The position numbers and the translations under genes are program-made. From an uncultured Isoptericola sp. (GTDB lineage Bacteria > Actinomycetota > Actinomycetes > Actinomycetales > Cellulomonadaceae), in assembly GCA_947497265.1 (NCBI GenBank), contig CANMFP010000001.1, positions 496,001-560,000 on the forward strand: a stretch of 64,000 bases of DNA, read 5' to 3'. The notes beneath the pieces are model-generated. The model was given only the letters and a program-made list of their open reading frames with translations. It ran no database searches and was not told the origin of the DNA. Of the stretch, positions 27,309 to 35,425 are shown piece after piece. The first letter of the stretch is position 1. Each line of letters starts with the position of its first letter.

Positions 27309-28073
27309 GTGACACGTTCGGTGACGGTGCGGCGCGCGGACAACCCCGGCCCGATGACCCTGGACGGCACCCGTTCGGTGCTGCTGCGAGCGCCGGGCTC
27401 GCCGTCGTGCGTGGTGGTGGACCCCGGGCCCGACGACGGCACCCACCTGCGCGCGCTAGCCGCGGCCGGCCCGGTGTCCCTGGTGCTGATCACGCACCGG
27501 CACCCCGACCACACGGCCGGGTCGCCGCGCCTGCGCGAGCTGACCGGCGCGCCGGTGCGGGCGGCGGACCCGGAGCACAGCCACGGCGGGGCGCCGCTGC
27601 GCGACGGCGAGACGATCGAGGCCGCCGGCCTACGGGTCCAGGTGGTCGCCACCCCGGGACACACCCTGGACTCCGTCTCGTTCGTGGTCGAGAGCCCCGG
27701 CGAGGCGCCCGTGCTGCTCACCGGGGACACGGTGCTGGGCCGTGGCACCACCGTCATCGCGGAGCCGGACGGGTCCCTCGCCGACTACCTGGCCAGCCTC
27801 GACATCCTGGAACGCCTGGGTGACGGACGCCGTGCGGTCCCGGCGCACGGCCCCGAGATCGACGACCTCGGGGTCGCCGTGCGCGCCTACCGCGCACACC
27901 GCCTGGAACGACTGGCCCAGGTGCGCGCGGCGCTGGACATCCTCGGCCCCGCCCGAGACGCGACCGTCGACGACGTCGTCGCCCACGTGTACGCGGACGT
28001 CGACCCCGCCGTGCTGCCCGCCGCGCGCCAGTCCGTCGCGGCACAGCTCGACTACCTGCGCCAGCACGGCTGA
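27309..28073 (+). CDS. MBL-fold metallo-hydrolase, LACTB2-like
   Basis: A 254-residue metallo-beta-lactamase-fold protein with the metal motif THRHPDHTAG, a second metal histidine in TPGHTLDS, and the bridging aspartate in LTGDTVLG; a winged-helix-like C-terminal part follows, as in LACTB2/ribonuclease-like members. The GTG at 27309 is preferred because CACGAT lies 7 nt upstream and there is no Shine-Dalgarno (leaderless type); an in-frame ATG at 27300 would overlap that hexamer. Confidence 0.87.
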   Translation: MTRSVTVRRADNPGPMTLDGTRSVLLRAPGSPSCVVVDPGPDDGTHLRALAAAGPVSLVLITHRHPDHTAGSPRLRELTGAPVRAADPEHSHGGAPLRDGETIEAAGLRVQVVATPGHTLDSVSFVVESPGEAPVLLTGDTVLGRGTTVIAEPDGSLADYLASLDILERLGDGRRAVPAHGPEIDDLGVAVRAYRAHRLERLAQVRAALDILGPARDATVDDVVAHVYADVDPAVLPAARQSVAAQLDYLRQHG

Positions 28074-28105
28074 GCGCGGTGGGCGGCGACCGGCATGATG
28101 GAGGC

Positions 28106-29011
28106 ATGACGTCAGCCACGCCGCACCGTCCACCGACGCCCCGGCTCGGGGTCGCCTTCGTCCCGACCTACCCGCCCGAGAGCCTGCGCACGCTGGCCAC
28201 GGCCGTCGAGGCCGCCGGTCTGGACGACCTGTGGGTCTGGGAGGACTGCTTCGAGCAGAGCGGTCTCGCCTCGGCGGCCGCCGCGCTGGCGTGGACCGAC
28301 CGGGTCCGTGTCGGCCTCGGGCTCATGCCCGCGCCGCTGCGCAGCACCGCGATCACCGCGATGGAGATCGCGACGCTCGCGCGGATGTTCCCCGGCCGGT
28401 TCGTGCCGGCCGTCGGGCACGGGGTGCAGGAGTGGATGGCGCAGTCCGGCGTCAAGGTGGGCTCGCCGCTGACGCTGCTGCGCGAGACGACCCACGCGCT
28501 CCACCGGCTCCTGGCCGGCGAGGAGGTGACGACGTCGGGCCGCTACGTGAACCTGGAGGCCGTCCGCCTCGGCTGGCCGCCCGCCGACGGCGTGCCGATC
28601 TGGCTGGGCGGCGTCGGGCCGCGCTCCCTCGCGCTGGCCGGCGAGGTGGGCGACGGGCTGATCCTGGCCAACGCCCTCACTCCCGACGACGTCCGCGCGG
28701 CGGTCGGTACGGCCCGGGACGCTGCTCGGGCGGCCGGGCGGGAGCTGACCGACGTGCACGCCACGCTCATCTGCGCGACCGGCCCGGGCGCCGAGGAGCG
28801 CCTGGCGCGGGAGCTGCCGCGGTGGGGCGCCGCGCCCGACCGGGGCATCGGTGCCGCCGGGGACGCCGCAGCCGTCGCCGCGGGCGTCCGGGCGCTCACC
28901 GACGCGGGGGCCACCGCCGTCGCGATCCAGCCGACGGCGGACGAACCGGACCTGGCCGGCTTCGTCGAGCTGCTCGGACGCGAGGTGCGTCCGCTGCTCG
29001 GCGAGGAGTGA
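28106..29011 (+). CDS. LLM-class F420-dependent oxidoreductase
   Basis: A 301-residue luciferase-like barrel, more like the F420-dependent group (LGVAFVPTYPPESL, then LGLMPAPLRST and RFVPAVGHGVQEWM). It probably reduces or oxidises a small molecule using F420; no substrate can be assigned. The start has only GGAGG immediately before it, too close to act as a ribosome site, while CATGAT lies 6 nt upstream, so a leaderless message is likely. It is convergent with the GNAT gene with no gap. Confidence 0.85.
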   Translation: MTSATPHRPPTPRLGVAFVPTYPPESLRTLATAVEAAGLDDLWVWEDCFEQSGLASAAAALAWTDRVRVGLGLMPAPLRSTAITAMEIATLARMFPGRFVPAVGHGVQEWMAQSGVKVGSPLTLLRETTHALHRLLAGEEVTTSGRYVNLEAVRLGWPPADGVPIWLGGVGPRSLALAGEVGDGLILANALTPDDVRAAVGTARDAARAAGRELTDVHATLICATGPGAEERLARELPRWGAAPDRGIGAAGDAAAVAAGVRALTDAGATAVAIQPTADEPDLAGFVELLGREVRPLLGEE

Positions 29012-29521
29012 TCAGAGGCGCTTGCCGTAGCAGCGCTGGTCCGCCTCGCCCGCGTACCGTCCGTAGGCCTCGATCTGCTCGTAGCCCAGCGCGGGGTACA
29101 GGGCCATCGCCTCCGGCTGCGCCGTCCCGGTCTCCAGGACGAGCTGCCGAAAGCCTGCCTGCCGGGCGACCCGCTCGAGCTCACCCATCAGTCGACGGGC
29201 GACGCCGCGGCCCCGGTAGCCGTCGAGCACGTAGACCCGCTTGACCTCTCCGGTGGCGGCGGGGTGCGAGGCGCCCCGGCCGCGCCGGTCATCGGTGCCG
29301 GAGACGTCCCGGACGCTGCCGCAGCCCACCGCGACGCCGTCGGCCCGCGCCAGCAGCGTCACGACGATGCTCGCCGGGTCGATGACCTCCTTCGCGTCCT
29401 CGTCCCCGCCGTAGCGGCGCCCGAGGTCCGCGACGGCCTCGGCCCGCAGCGCGACGACGTCGGCGTCGTCCCACGGGACCTCGACCAGCTCGACGACGTC
29501 GGTACCCACCTCGGCAGTCAT
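29012..29521 (-). CDS. GNAT-family N-acetyltransferase
   Basis: A 169-residue GNAT protein with the acetyl-CoA-binding motif A in VKRVYVLDGYRGRGVARRLM and the motif B region ALYPALGYEQIEAYG. The target is unknown. It starts at the ATG 29519-29521, preceded by GAGGAG, 16 nt after the purQ stop, so it is probably the last gene of the purS-purQ transcript, although a functional link to purines is not evident. Confidence 0.88.
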   Translation of the reverse strand: MTAEVGTDVVELVEVPWDDADVVALRAEAVADLGRRYGGDEDAKEVIDPASIVVTLLARADGVAVGCGSVRDVSGTDDRRGRGASHPAATGEVKRVYVLDGYRGRGVARRLMGELERVARQAGFRQLVLETGTAQPEAMALYPALGYEQIEAYGRYAGEADQRCYGKRL

Positions 29522-29537
29522 ATAGCGCTCCTCGCGG

Positions 29538-30269
29538 TCATGCGTGGACGAGAGAGGCCAGCACGGAGGTGAAGAAGCCCAGGCCGTCGGTCCCGGCACG
29601 CCGGCCGTCGGCGCTGTCCGGGCCGAAGCCGGCCTCGACGGCGTGCTCGGGGTGCGGCATCAGACCGACCACGTTGCCCGCCGCGTTGCTGATCCCCGCG
29701 ATGTCGCGGCGCGACCCGTTCGGGTTGGTCCCCACGTAACGGAACGCGACCCGGCCCTCCCCCTCGAGCTCGTCGAGGGTGCGCTCGTCGGCGACGAACT
29801 GGCCGTCCTGGTTCTTCAGCGGGATCGTGATCTGCTGGCCCGTGGTGTACCGGTTGGTCCAGGCGGTCCCGGCGTTCTCGACCGAGAGGATCTGCTCGCG
29901 GCACACGAAGTGCAGGTGGTCGTTCTTGACCATCGAGCCCGGCAGCAGGTGCGCCTCGGTGAGGACCTGGAAACCGTTGCAGATACCGAGCACGGGCATC
30001 CCGCCCCGCGCGGCGTCCACGACGGCGTCCATGGCGGGCGCGAACCGGGAGATCGCCCCCGCACGCAGGTAGTCGCCGTAGGAGAACCCGCCCGGCAGCA
30101 CGACCGCGTCGACACCCTGCAGGTCGCCGTCGGCGTGGAACAGCGACACCGGTTCACCGCCCGCGAGGCGCACGGCGCGGGCCGCGTCGCGGTCGTCCAG
30201 CGTGCCGGGGAAGGTGATGACGCCGATGCGGGCGCTGCTCAACGTCGTCCCCGCGGTGTCGGCGCTCAT
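29538..30269 (-). CDS. purQ: FGAM synthase glutaminase subunit
   Basis: A 243-residue class I glutamine amidotransferase supplying ammonia to PurL. The nucleophile Cys is in VLGICNGFQ and the His-Glu pair in MPHPEHAVE. It is slightly longer than typical PurQ (about 225) through N- and C-terminal extensions. The ATG overlaps the purS stop (TGATG), so PurS and PurQ are probably translationally coupled. Confidence 0.97.
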   Translation of the reverse strand: MSADTAGTTLSSARIGVITFPGTLDDRDAARAVRLAGGEPVSLFHADGDLQGVDAVVLPGGFSYGDYLRAGAISRFAPAMDAVVDAARGGMPVLGICNGFQVLTEAHLLPGSMVKNDHLHFVCREQILSVENAGTAWTNRYTTGQQITIPLKNQDGQFVADERTLDELEGEGRVAFRYVGTNPNGSRRDIAGISNAAGNVVGLMPHPEHAVEAGFGPDSADGRRAGTDGLGFFTSVLASLVHA

Positions 30270-30541
30270 CAGGCGGACACCTCGGTGGACTCCTCGGAGG
30301 CGTCGGCGACGCGCACGACGTCCTCGATGACCGGGTTGGACAGCAGCGTCCCGGCGGCCTGGCGGGCGGCCTCGAGCACCTCGGGCGTCACCTCGCCGTC
30401 GACCTCGAGCTCGAACCGCTTGCCCTGACGGACACCGGAGAACTGGGTGAAGCCAAGGCGCGGCAGCGCCCCGACCACGGCCTTGCCCTGGGGGTCCAGG
30501 ATCTCGGGCTTGGGCATGACCTCGACGACGACGCGTCCCAC
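30269..30541 (-). CDS. purS: FGAM synthase small subunit
   Basis: A 90-residue PurS, the bridging subunit of the three-part FGAM synthase. The family pattern [19 protein letters not shown] is at the start. GTG at 30539-30541 is the start, with GAGGAG 6 nt upstream. A -10-like TAGACT (minus strand, 30648-30653) about 107 bp upstream suggests its own promoter in the 206-bp gap behind purC, in which I see no other gene. Confidence 0.95.
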   Translation of the reverse strand: MGRVVVEVMPKPEILDPQGKAVVGALPRLGFTQFSGVRQGKRFELEVDGEVTPEVLEAARQAAGTLLSNPVIEDVVRVADASEESTEVSA

Positions 30542-30747
30542 TACGGGCTCCTCAGGGGCTCTGCACGGGCCGTCGCTCCGGGATCCCGGTCCACGCGAGC
30601 GGTACGACGCGAGACGGGCGGGAGCACGACGGCGGGATTCCGCTGTCAGTCTACCCGTCGTCTCGTGCGGGCCCTCGTCCCGTCCACGTCCCGACACCGC
30701 CAGGGTCGCTGCCGACCCGGCAGGCACGACGCCGGGGCGCTGAGCGG

Positions 30748-31725
30748 TCAGGCCAGCGCCGCGCCCGTGATCCGCTCGTACGCCTCGAGGTAGCGGTCGC
30801 GGGTGCGGCGCACGACGTCGGCGGGCAGCGCGGGCGGCTCGGCACCGGACGCGCGGTCCCACCCGGACGCGGCCGAGGTGAGCCAGTCGCGCACGAACTG
30901 CTTGTCGAAGCTCGGCTGTGCGCGGCCCGGCTCCCAGGAGTCGGCCGGCCAGAACCGCGAGCTGTCCGGGGTGAGCACCTCGTCGCCGAGGACGATCCGC
31001 CCCGCGTCCGTGCCGCCGTCGGGCACCGTGCCGAACTCCAGCTTGGTGTCGGCGAGGACGACGCCGCGCTCCCGGGCGATCTGCTCGGCGCGGGAGTACA
31101 CCGCGAGGGTGAGGTCGCGCAGGCGAGCGGCATCCTCGCCGCCGATCCGCCGCGCCACCTCGTCGAACGGCACGTTCTCGTCGTGCTCCCCCACCTCCGC
31201 CTTGGTGGCCGGCGTGAAGATCGGCTCCGGCAGCCGGGAGCCGTCCACGAGGCCGTCCGGCAGCGGGATGCCGGTCACCTCGCCGTTCGTCCGGTACTCC
31301 GCGAGCCCCGAGCCGGTGAGGTAGCCACGGGCCACGCACTCCACGGGGAACATGTCGAGACGGCGGCAGATCATCGCGCGGCCGACGACGACGTCCGGCA
31401 CCAGCCCGTCGCCCGGCTCGGCGCTGGGCTCGGTGGTCACCACGTGGTTGTCCACCAGGTCGGCGAGCTGCTCGAACCACCACAGGCTGAGCTGGGTGAG
31501 CACCACACCCTTGTCGGGGATGCCCGGGGTCAGCACGTGGTCGTAGGCGGAGATCCGGTCCGACGCCACGACGAGGACCACGTCTCCCAGCGGGTGCGCC
31601 CCGCCGAGCCTCGGCAGGTCCGGCTCGTACAGGTCGCGGACCTTGCCGGAGTAGACGTGCCGCCAGCACGGCAGGTCCAGCGGGCCGCCGTCGAAGGCGT
31701 CGGGCGTGGGGCGCGCGTCGCTCAC
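30748..31725 (-). CDS. purC: SAICAR synthetase
   Basis: A 325-residue phosphoribosylaminoimidazole-succinocarboxamide synthase joining CAIR with aspartate. Recognisable blocks are YSGKVRDLYE, ASDRISAYD, the VECVARGYLTGSG segment and the ADTKLEFG region. It belongs to the longer, eukaryote-like and actinobacterial length class. The GTG start overlaps the purD stop by 3 nt. Confidence 0.97.
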   Translation of the reverse strand: MSDARPTPDAFDGGPLDLPCWRHVYSGKVRDLYEPDLPRLGGAHPLGDVVLVVASDRISAYDHVLTPGIPDKGVVLTQLSLWWFEQLADLVDNHVVTTEPSAEPGDGLVPDVVVGRAMICRRLDMFPVECVARGYLTGSGLAEYRTNGEVTGIPLPDGLVDGSRLPEPIFTPATKAEVGEHDENVPFDEVARRIGGEDAARLRDLTLAVYSRAEQIARERGVVLADTKLEFGTVPDGGTDAGRIVLGDEVLTPDSSRFWPADSWEPGRAQPSFDKQFVRDWLTSAASGWDRASGAEPPALPADVVRRTRDRYLEAYERITGAALA

Positions 31726-33011
31726 GGGACCTCCACCTCGCCGCGCTCGGCCGTCAGGGCGATGTCGGTGCGGTGGTGCGAGCCCGGCAGGTCGACCCGG
31801 GCGACTCCCGCGTACGACGCCGCCCGGGCCGCCGCGAGGTCGTCGCCCCGTCCCACCACGGACAGGACGCGACCGCCTGCGCTGACGAGCGCGCCGTCGG
31901 ACACCGCGGTGCCGGCGTGCAGCACGTGCACGCCGTCCAGCGCGGCCGCAGCGTCGATCCCGCTGATCGGGTCGCCCCTGCGGGGTGACTCGGGGTAGCC
32001 CTGCGAGGCCACGACCACGTTGACGACGGCGTCGTCCGTCCAGCTCAGTGGTTCGATCTCGGAGAGCCGCCCCTGGGCCGCGGCCAGCAGCACGCCCGAC
32101 AGCGGCGTGCGCAGCCGCGCGAGCACGGCCTGGATCTCCGGGTCGCCGAAGCGCACGTTGAACTCGACCACCCGGGTGCCCCGCGAGGTCAGCGCGAGCC
32201 CCACGTACAGCACGCCCGTGAACGGGGTGCCGCGGCGGGCCATCTCGTCGACGGTGGGCTGGGCGATACGGTCGACCACCTCTCCCACCAGACCTGACGG
32301 TGCCCAGTCGAGCGGGGTGTAGGCGCCCATGCCGCCCGTGTTGGGCCCGGCGTCGTCGTCCCCGACCCGCTTGAAGTCCTGGGCGGGCACCATCGGCACC
32401 ACCGTGACGCCGTCGCACACGCAGAACAGGGACACCTCGGGACCGTCCAGGTACTCCTCGATCACGACGGTGCCCGCGTCGCCACGCGCGGCCAGGGAGG
32501 CCCGTGCGTGCTCGACGGCGGCGTCCCGGTCGTCGGTCACCACGACGCCCTTGCCGGCCGCCAGGCCGTCGTCCTTGACGACGAACGGCGGTCCGAAGGC
32601 GTCAAGGGCCGCGGTGACCTCGTCGAGGGTGGTGCACACGTGGGCCATCGCCGTCGGCACGTTCGCGGTGGCCATGACCTCCTTGGCGAAGGCCTTCGAG
32701 CCCTCCAGGCGGGCGGCCTCCGCGGACGGCCCGAACACCGGGACGCCCGCGTCCCGCACGGCGTCGGCGACCCCGGCCACCAGCGGCGCCTCGGGGCCGA
32801 CCACGACGAGGTCCACGCCCAGCGAGGTGGCGAGCGCGGCGACCGCGGCGCCGTCCGTCGCGTCGACGGGGTGCAGGGTCGCGTGCCCCCCGATGCCCGG
32901 GTTGCCGGGCGCGGCGTGCAGCTCGTTCGCGGTGTCGACCGCCGGCTCCGCGGCGAGGGAGTGGACGATGGCGTGCTCGCGAGCACCGTTCCCGACGACG
33001 AGGATCTTCAC
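31722..33011 (-). CDS. purD: Phosphoribosylamine-glycine ligase
   Basis: A 429-residue ATP-grasp GAR synthetase, the second step of purine synthesis. The start KILVVGNGAREHAI and the block GMGAYTP are diagnostic. The GTG has no Shine-Dalgarno but TACACT sits 8 nt upstream, so the message may begin at or within a base or two of the start codon. It leads the purD-purC transcript. Confidence 0.97.
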   Translation of the reverse strand: MKILVVGNGAREHAIVHSLAAEPAVDTANELHAAPGNPGIGGHATLHPVDATDGAAVAALATSLGVDLVVVGPEAPLVAGVADAVRDAGVPVFGPSAEAARLEGSKAFAKEVMATANVPTAMAHVCTTLDEVTAALDAFGPPFVVKDDGLAAGKGVVVTDDRDAAVEHARASLAARGDAGTVVIEEYLDGPEVSLFCVCDGVTVVPMVPAQDFKRVGDDDAGPNTGGMGAYTPLDWAPSGLVGEVVDRIAQPTVDEMARRGTPFTGVLYVGLALTSRGTRVVEFNVRFGDPEIQAVLARLRTPLSGVLLAAAQGRLSEIEPLSWTDDAVVNVVVASQGYPESPRRGDPISGIDAAAALDGVHVLHAGTAVSDGALVSAGGRVLSVVGRGDDLAAARAASYAGVARVDLPGSHHRTDIALTAERGEVEVP

Positions 33012-33069
33012 GGGCAGCCAGTGTAGGTGGCGACGCCGGTTGCGCCAGAGCGTCTCATCGGAGCTCGCC

Positions 33070-34365
33070 TCAGGCCCGCGGGTGGATCAGGTCGTGGATG
33101 CCGATGATCTCGTCACGCCGCGGGCCGACGCCGATGGCCGACACGCGGCAGCCCGAGATCTCCTCGAGCCGGCGCACGTACCGCTGGGCGTTCACCGGCA
33201 GGTCGGCGAAGGACCGGCACTGCGAGATGTCCTCCCACCAGCCGTCGAGCTCCTCGTAGATCGGCTTCGCGTGGTGGAACGCCGTCTGGTCGATCGGCAT
33301 CTCGTCGTACCGCTCGCCGTCGACGTCGTACGCGACGCAGACCGGGACCTTCTCCAGGCCGGTCAGCACGTCGAGCTTGGTCAGCACGAGGTCCGTCAGG
33401 CCGTTGACGCGTGCGGCATAGCGCGAGATGACGGCGTCGTACCAGCCGCAGCGGCGCGGCCGCCCGGTGGTCACGCCGAACTCGCCGCCGGCCTTCTGCA
33501 GGTAGGCGCCCATGTCGTCGAAGAGCTCCGTGGGGAACGGCCCCTCGCCCACCCGGGTGGTGTACGCCTTGACCACGCCGATCACGGAGTCGACCCGCGT
33601 GGGCCCGACGCCGGAGCCCGTCACCGCGCCACCGGCCGTCGCGTTGGACGACGTGACGAACGGGTACGTGCCGTGGTCGACGTCGAGCATCGTCGCCTGG
33701 CCGCCCTCGAACAGGACGTTCTCGCCGCGGTCGAGCGCCTGGTTCAGGACGAGCCCGGTGTCGGCCACCATCGGCCGGAGCCGCTCGGCGTGCTGCAGCA
33801 GCTCCTCGACCGTCTCCTGGACCTCGATGGCCCGGCGGTTGTAGACCTTCACCAGCAGGTGGTTCTTCTGGTCGAGCGCACCCTCGATCTTCTCGGCGAG
33901 GATCTTCTCGTCGAAGAGGTCGGCGACGCGCAGACCGACACGGTTGATCTTGTCCGCGTAGGCGGGCCCGATCCCCCGGCCCGTCGTGCCGATGCGGCGC
34001 TTGCCCAGGAACCGCTCGGTCACCTTGTCGACGGTGCGGTGGTAGCCGGCGATGACGTGCGCACCGGACGAGACGAGCAGGCGGGAGACGTCCACACCCC
34101 GCTCGATCAGCCCGTCCAGCTCCTCGAAGAGGACCTCGATGTCCACCACGACGCCGTTCGAGATGACCGGCGTGACGCCGGGCGACAGGATGCCGGACGG
34201 CAGGAGGTGCAGGGCGTACTTCTCGTCCCCGATGACGACGGTGTGCCCGGCGTTGTTCCCGCCGTTGAACTTGACCACGTAGTCGACGCGGTCTCCGAGA
34301 AGATCGGTCGCCTTCCCCTTGCCCTCATCGCCCCACTGGGCGCCGACGAGCACCACGGCTGGCAT
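33070..34365 (-). CDS. purA: Adenylosuccinate synthetase
   Basis: A 431-residue GTP-dependent enzyme making adenylosuccinate from IMP and aspartate, the first AMP-specific step. The N-terminal P-loop [11 protein letters not shown], the NAGHTVV segment and [10 protein letters not shown] are intact. The ATG has GAGGAG upstream. It follows a terminator hairpin behind the STAS gene and stands upstream of purD on the same strand, separated by 58 bp. Confidence 0.98.
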   Translation of the reverse strand: MPAVVLVGAQWGDEGKGKATDLLGDRVDYVVKFNGGNNAGHTVVIGDEKYALHLLPSGILSPGVTPVISNGVVVDIEVLFEELDGLIERGVDVSRLLVSSGAHVIAGYHRTVDKVTERFLGKRRIGTTGRGIGPAYADKINRVGLRVADLFDEKILAEKIEGALDQKNHLLVKVYNRRAIEVQETVEELLQHAERLRPMVADTGLVLNQALDRGENVLFEGGQATMLDVDHGTYPFVTSSNATAGGAVTGSGVGPTRVDSVIGVVKAYTTRVGEGPFPTELFDDMGAYLQKAGGEFGVTTGRPRRCGWYDAVISRYAARVNGLTDLVLTKLDVLTGLEKVPVCVAYDVDGERYDEMPIDQTAFHHAKPIYEELDGWWEDISQCRSFADLPVNAQRYVRRLEEISGCRVSAIGVGPRRDEIIGIHDLIHPRA

Positions 34366-34385
34366 GGATCAACTCTCCTCGTGAA

Positions 34386-34420
34386 TCGGTGAGCCCGGGG
34401 ACTGCCGCCGGGCTCACCGA
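34386..34420 (-). terminator. Terminator between STAS gene and purA
   Basis: A 13-bp perfect stem (34386-34398 with 34408-34420) around a 9-nt loop lies 60 bp after the STAS stop and just upstream of purA. It lacks a T-run on the minus strand, so it may also act as a roadblock or attenuator in front of purA. Confidence 0.75.
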
Positions 34421-34480
34421 AGTTTACCCGGCCATGACCTGGGCCCCGGCGGGGACGACGCCGGACGGCCGGACGGCGCG

Positions 34481-34858
34481 TCAGGACGGCCGCGGGCGTT
34501 GCGGCAGCTGGACCGGCGTCGCGCCGGTGGACGTGTCCGACGGCTCGCACTGGTGGTCGTGGTCGATGCGGAACAGGTCGAGGGCGCCGCAGACCTCCAG
34601 CACGAACAGGTCGCGCTCGTCGGCTCCGCGCAGCACCGTCGCACCTCCCCGCTTGCGGCCGGAGTCGGCCAGGGAGATGAGGAACGCCGCCCCCGTGGAG
34701 TCCATGAACGTGACCCCGCACATGTCGATCACCAGCAGCTGCCGGCGCAGCCCCACCACCCGCGCCGCAATCTCGGGGAACTGATCTCGCTCGGCAAGAT
34801 CCAGGTCCCCGGCGATCACGAGCGTCGTCGTCGTCGAGGACGTCGCGATCTCGATCAT
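34481..34858 (-). CDS. STAS-domain anti-sigma-factor-antagonist-like protein
   Basis: A 125-residue STAS domain protein. At the usual phosphorylation site the sequence reads MDSTG (D53, S54, T55), so the residue aligned with the phosphoserine of SpoIIAA/RsbV is threonine. It lies 567 bp from a SpoIIE-type phosphatase fused to an anti-sigma-like kinase domain and may be its substrate. No Shine-Dalgarno is present; TAGTCT lies 7 nt before the ATG (leaderless type). Confidence 0.87.
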   Translation of the reverse strand: MIEIATSSTTTTLVIAGDLDLAERDQFPEIAARVVGLRRQLLVIDMCGVTFMDSTGAAFLISLADSGRKRGGATVLRGADERDLFVLEVCGALDLFRIDHDHQCEPSDTSTGATPVQLPQRPRPS

Positions 34859-34971
34859 GCGCACGAGACTACCCGCGTCCAGCGCTCGACGACCCCTCGA
34901 AGCCGCATCTCGCCGCTCACCCCCGGTGCACAGCGTGTGCGGCGCGTCGATCGCCTGGGACAATGGTCGGC

Positions 34972-35415
34972 ATGAGCACCTCCCAGCCTGTGGAAAACCT
35001 TCTCGGTGGGCCGCCCCCGACGCACCTGCCGGACGAGCACGCCGCATCGCGGGCCGCCCTCGAGGAGGGTCAGAACCCCGCCCACGTCGCCGCCGCGGAC
35101 CCGGCGTCGAGCCTCGCGTGGGCAGTCCTGGCCGAGCAGACGCTCGACAGTGGCGACGACGTCGTCCACGCGGTGACCGCCTACGCCTACGCCCGCACCG
35201 GCTACCACCGCGGGCTCGACGCGCTGCGTCGCGCCGGCTGGCGCGGCCAGGGGAAGATCCCCGCCGACCATCTCCCCAACCAGGGGTTCCTCCGGGCGCT
35301 GCTCGCCCTGTCCCGGGCCGCCGACCGGATCGGGGAGGACGCCGAGGCCCACCGGTGCGCCCAGTTCCTCGTCGACGCCGGCACCTCCGCGAGCGAGGTG
35401 CGCGCGCTGAGCTGA
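34972..35415 (+). CDS. DUF3151 protein
   Basis: A 147-residue protein of the actinobacteria-specific DUF3151 family, shown by LLGGPPPTHLP at the start, AYARTGYHRGLDALRRAGW and PNQGFLRALLAL. Function is unknown; in many actinobacteria the family lies near purA and fba, as here. It starts at the ATG 34972 (an ATG 9 nt upstream is too close to the promoter), with GACAAT 7 nt upstream and no Shine-Dalgarno. Confidence 0.88.
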   Translation: MSTSQPVENLLGGPPPTHLPDEHAASRAALEEGQNPAHVAAADPASSLAWAVLAEQTLDSGDDVVHAVTAYAYARTGYHRGLDALRRAGWRGQGKIPADHLPNQGFLRALLALSRAADRIGEDAEAHRCAQFLVDAGTSASEVRALS

Positions 35416-35425
35416 GCCGCCCGGC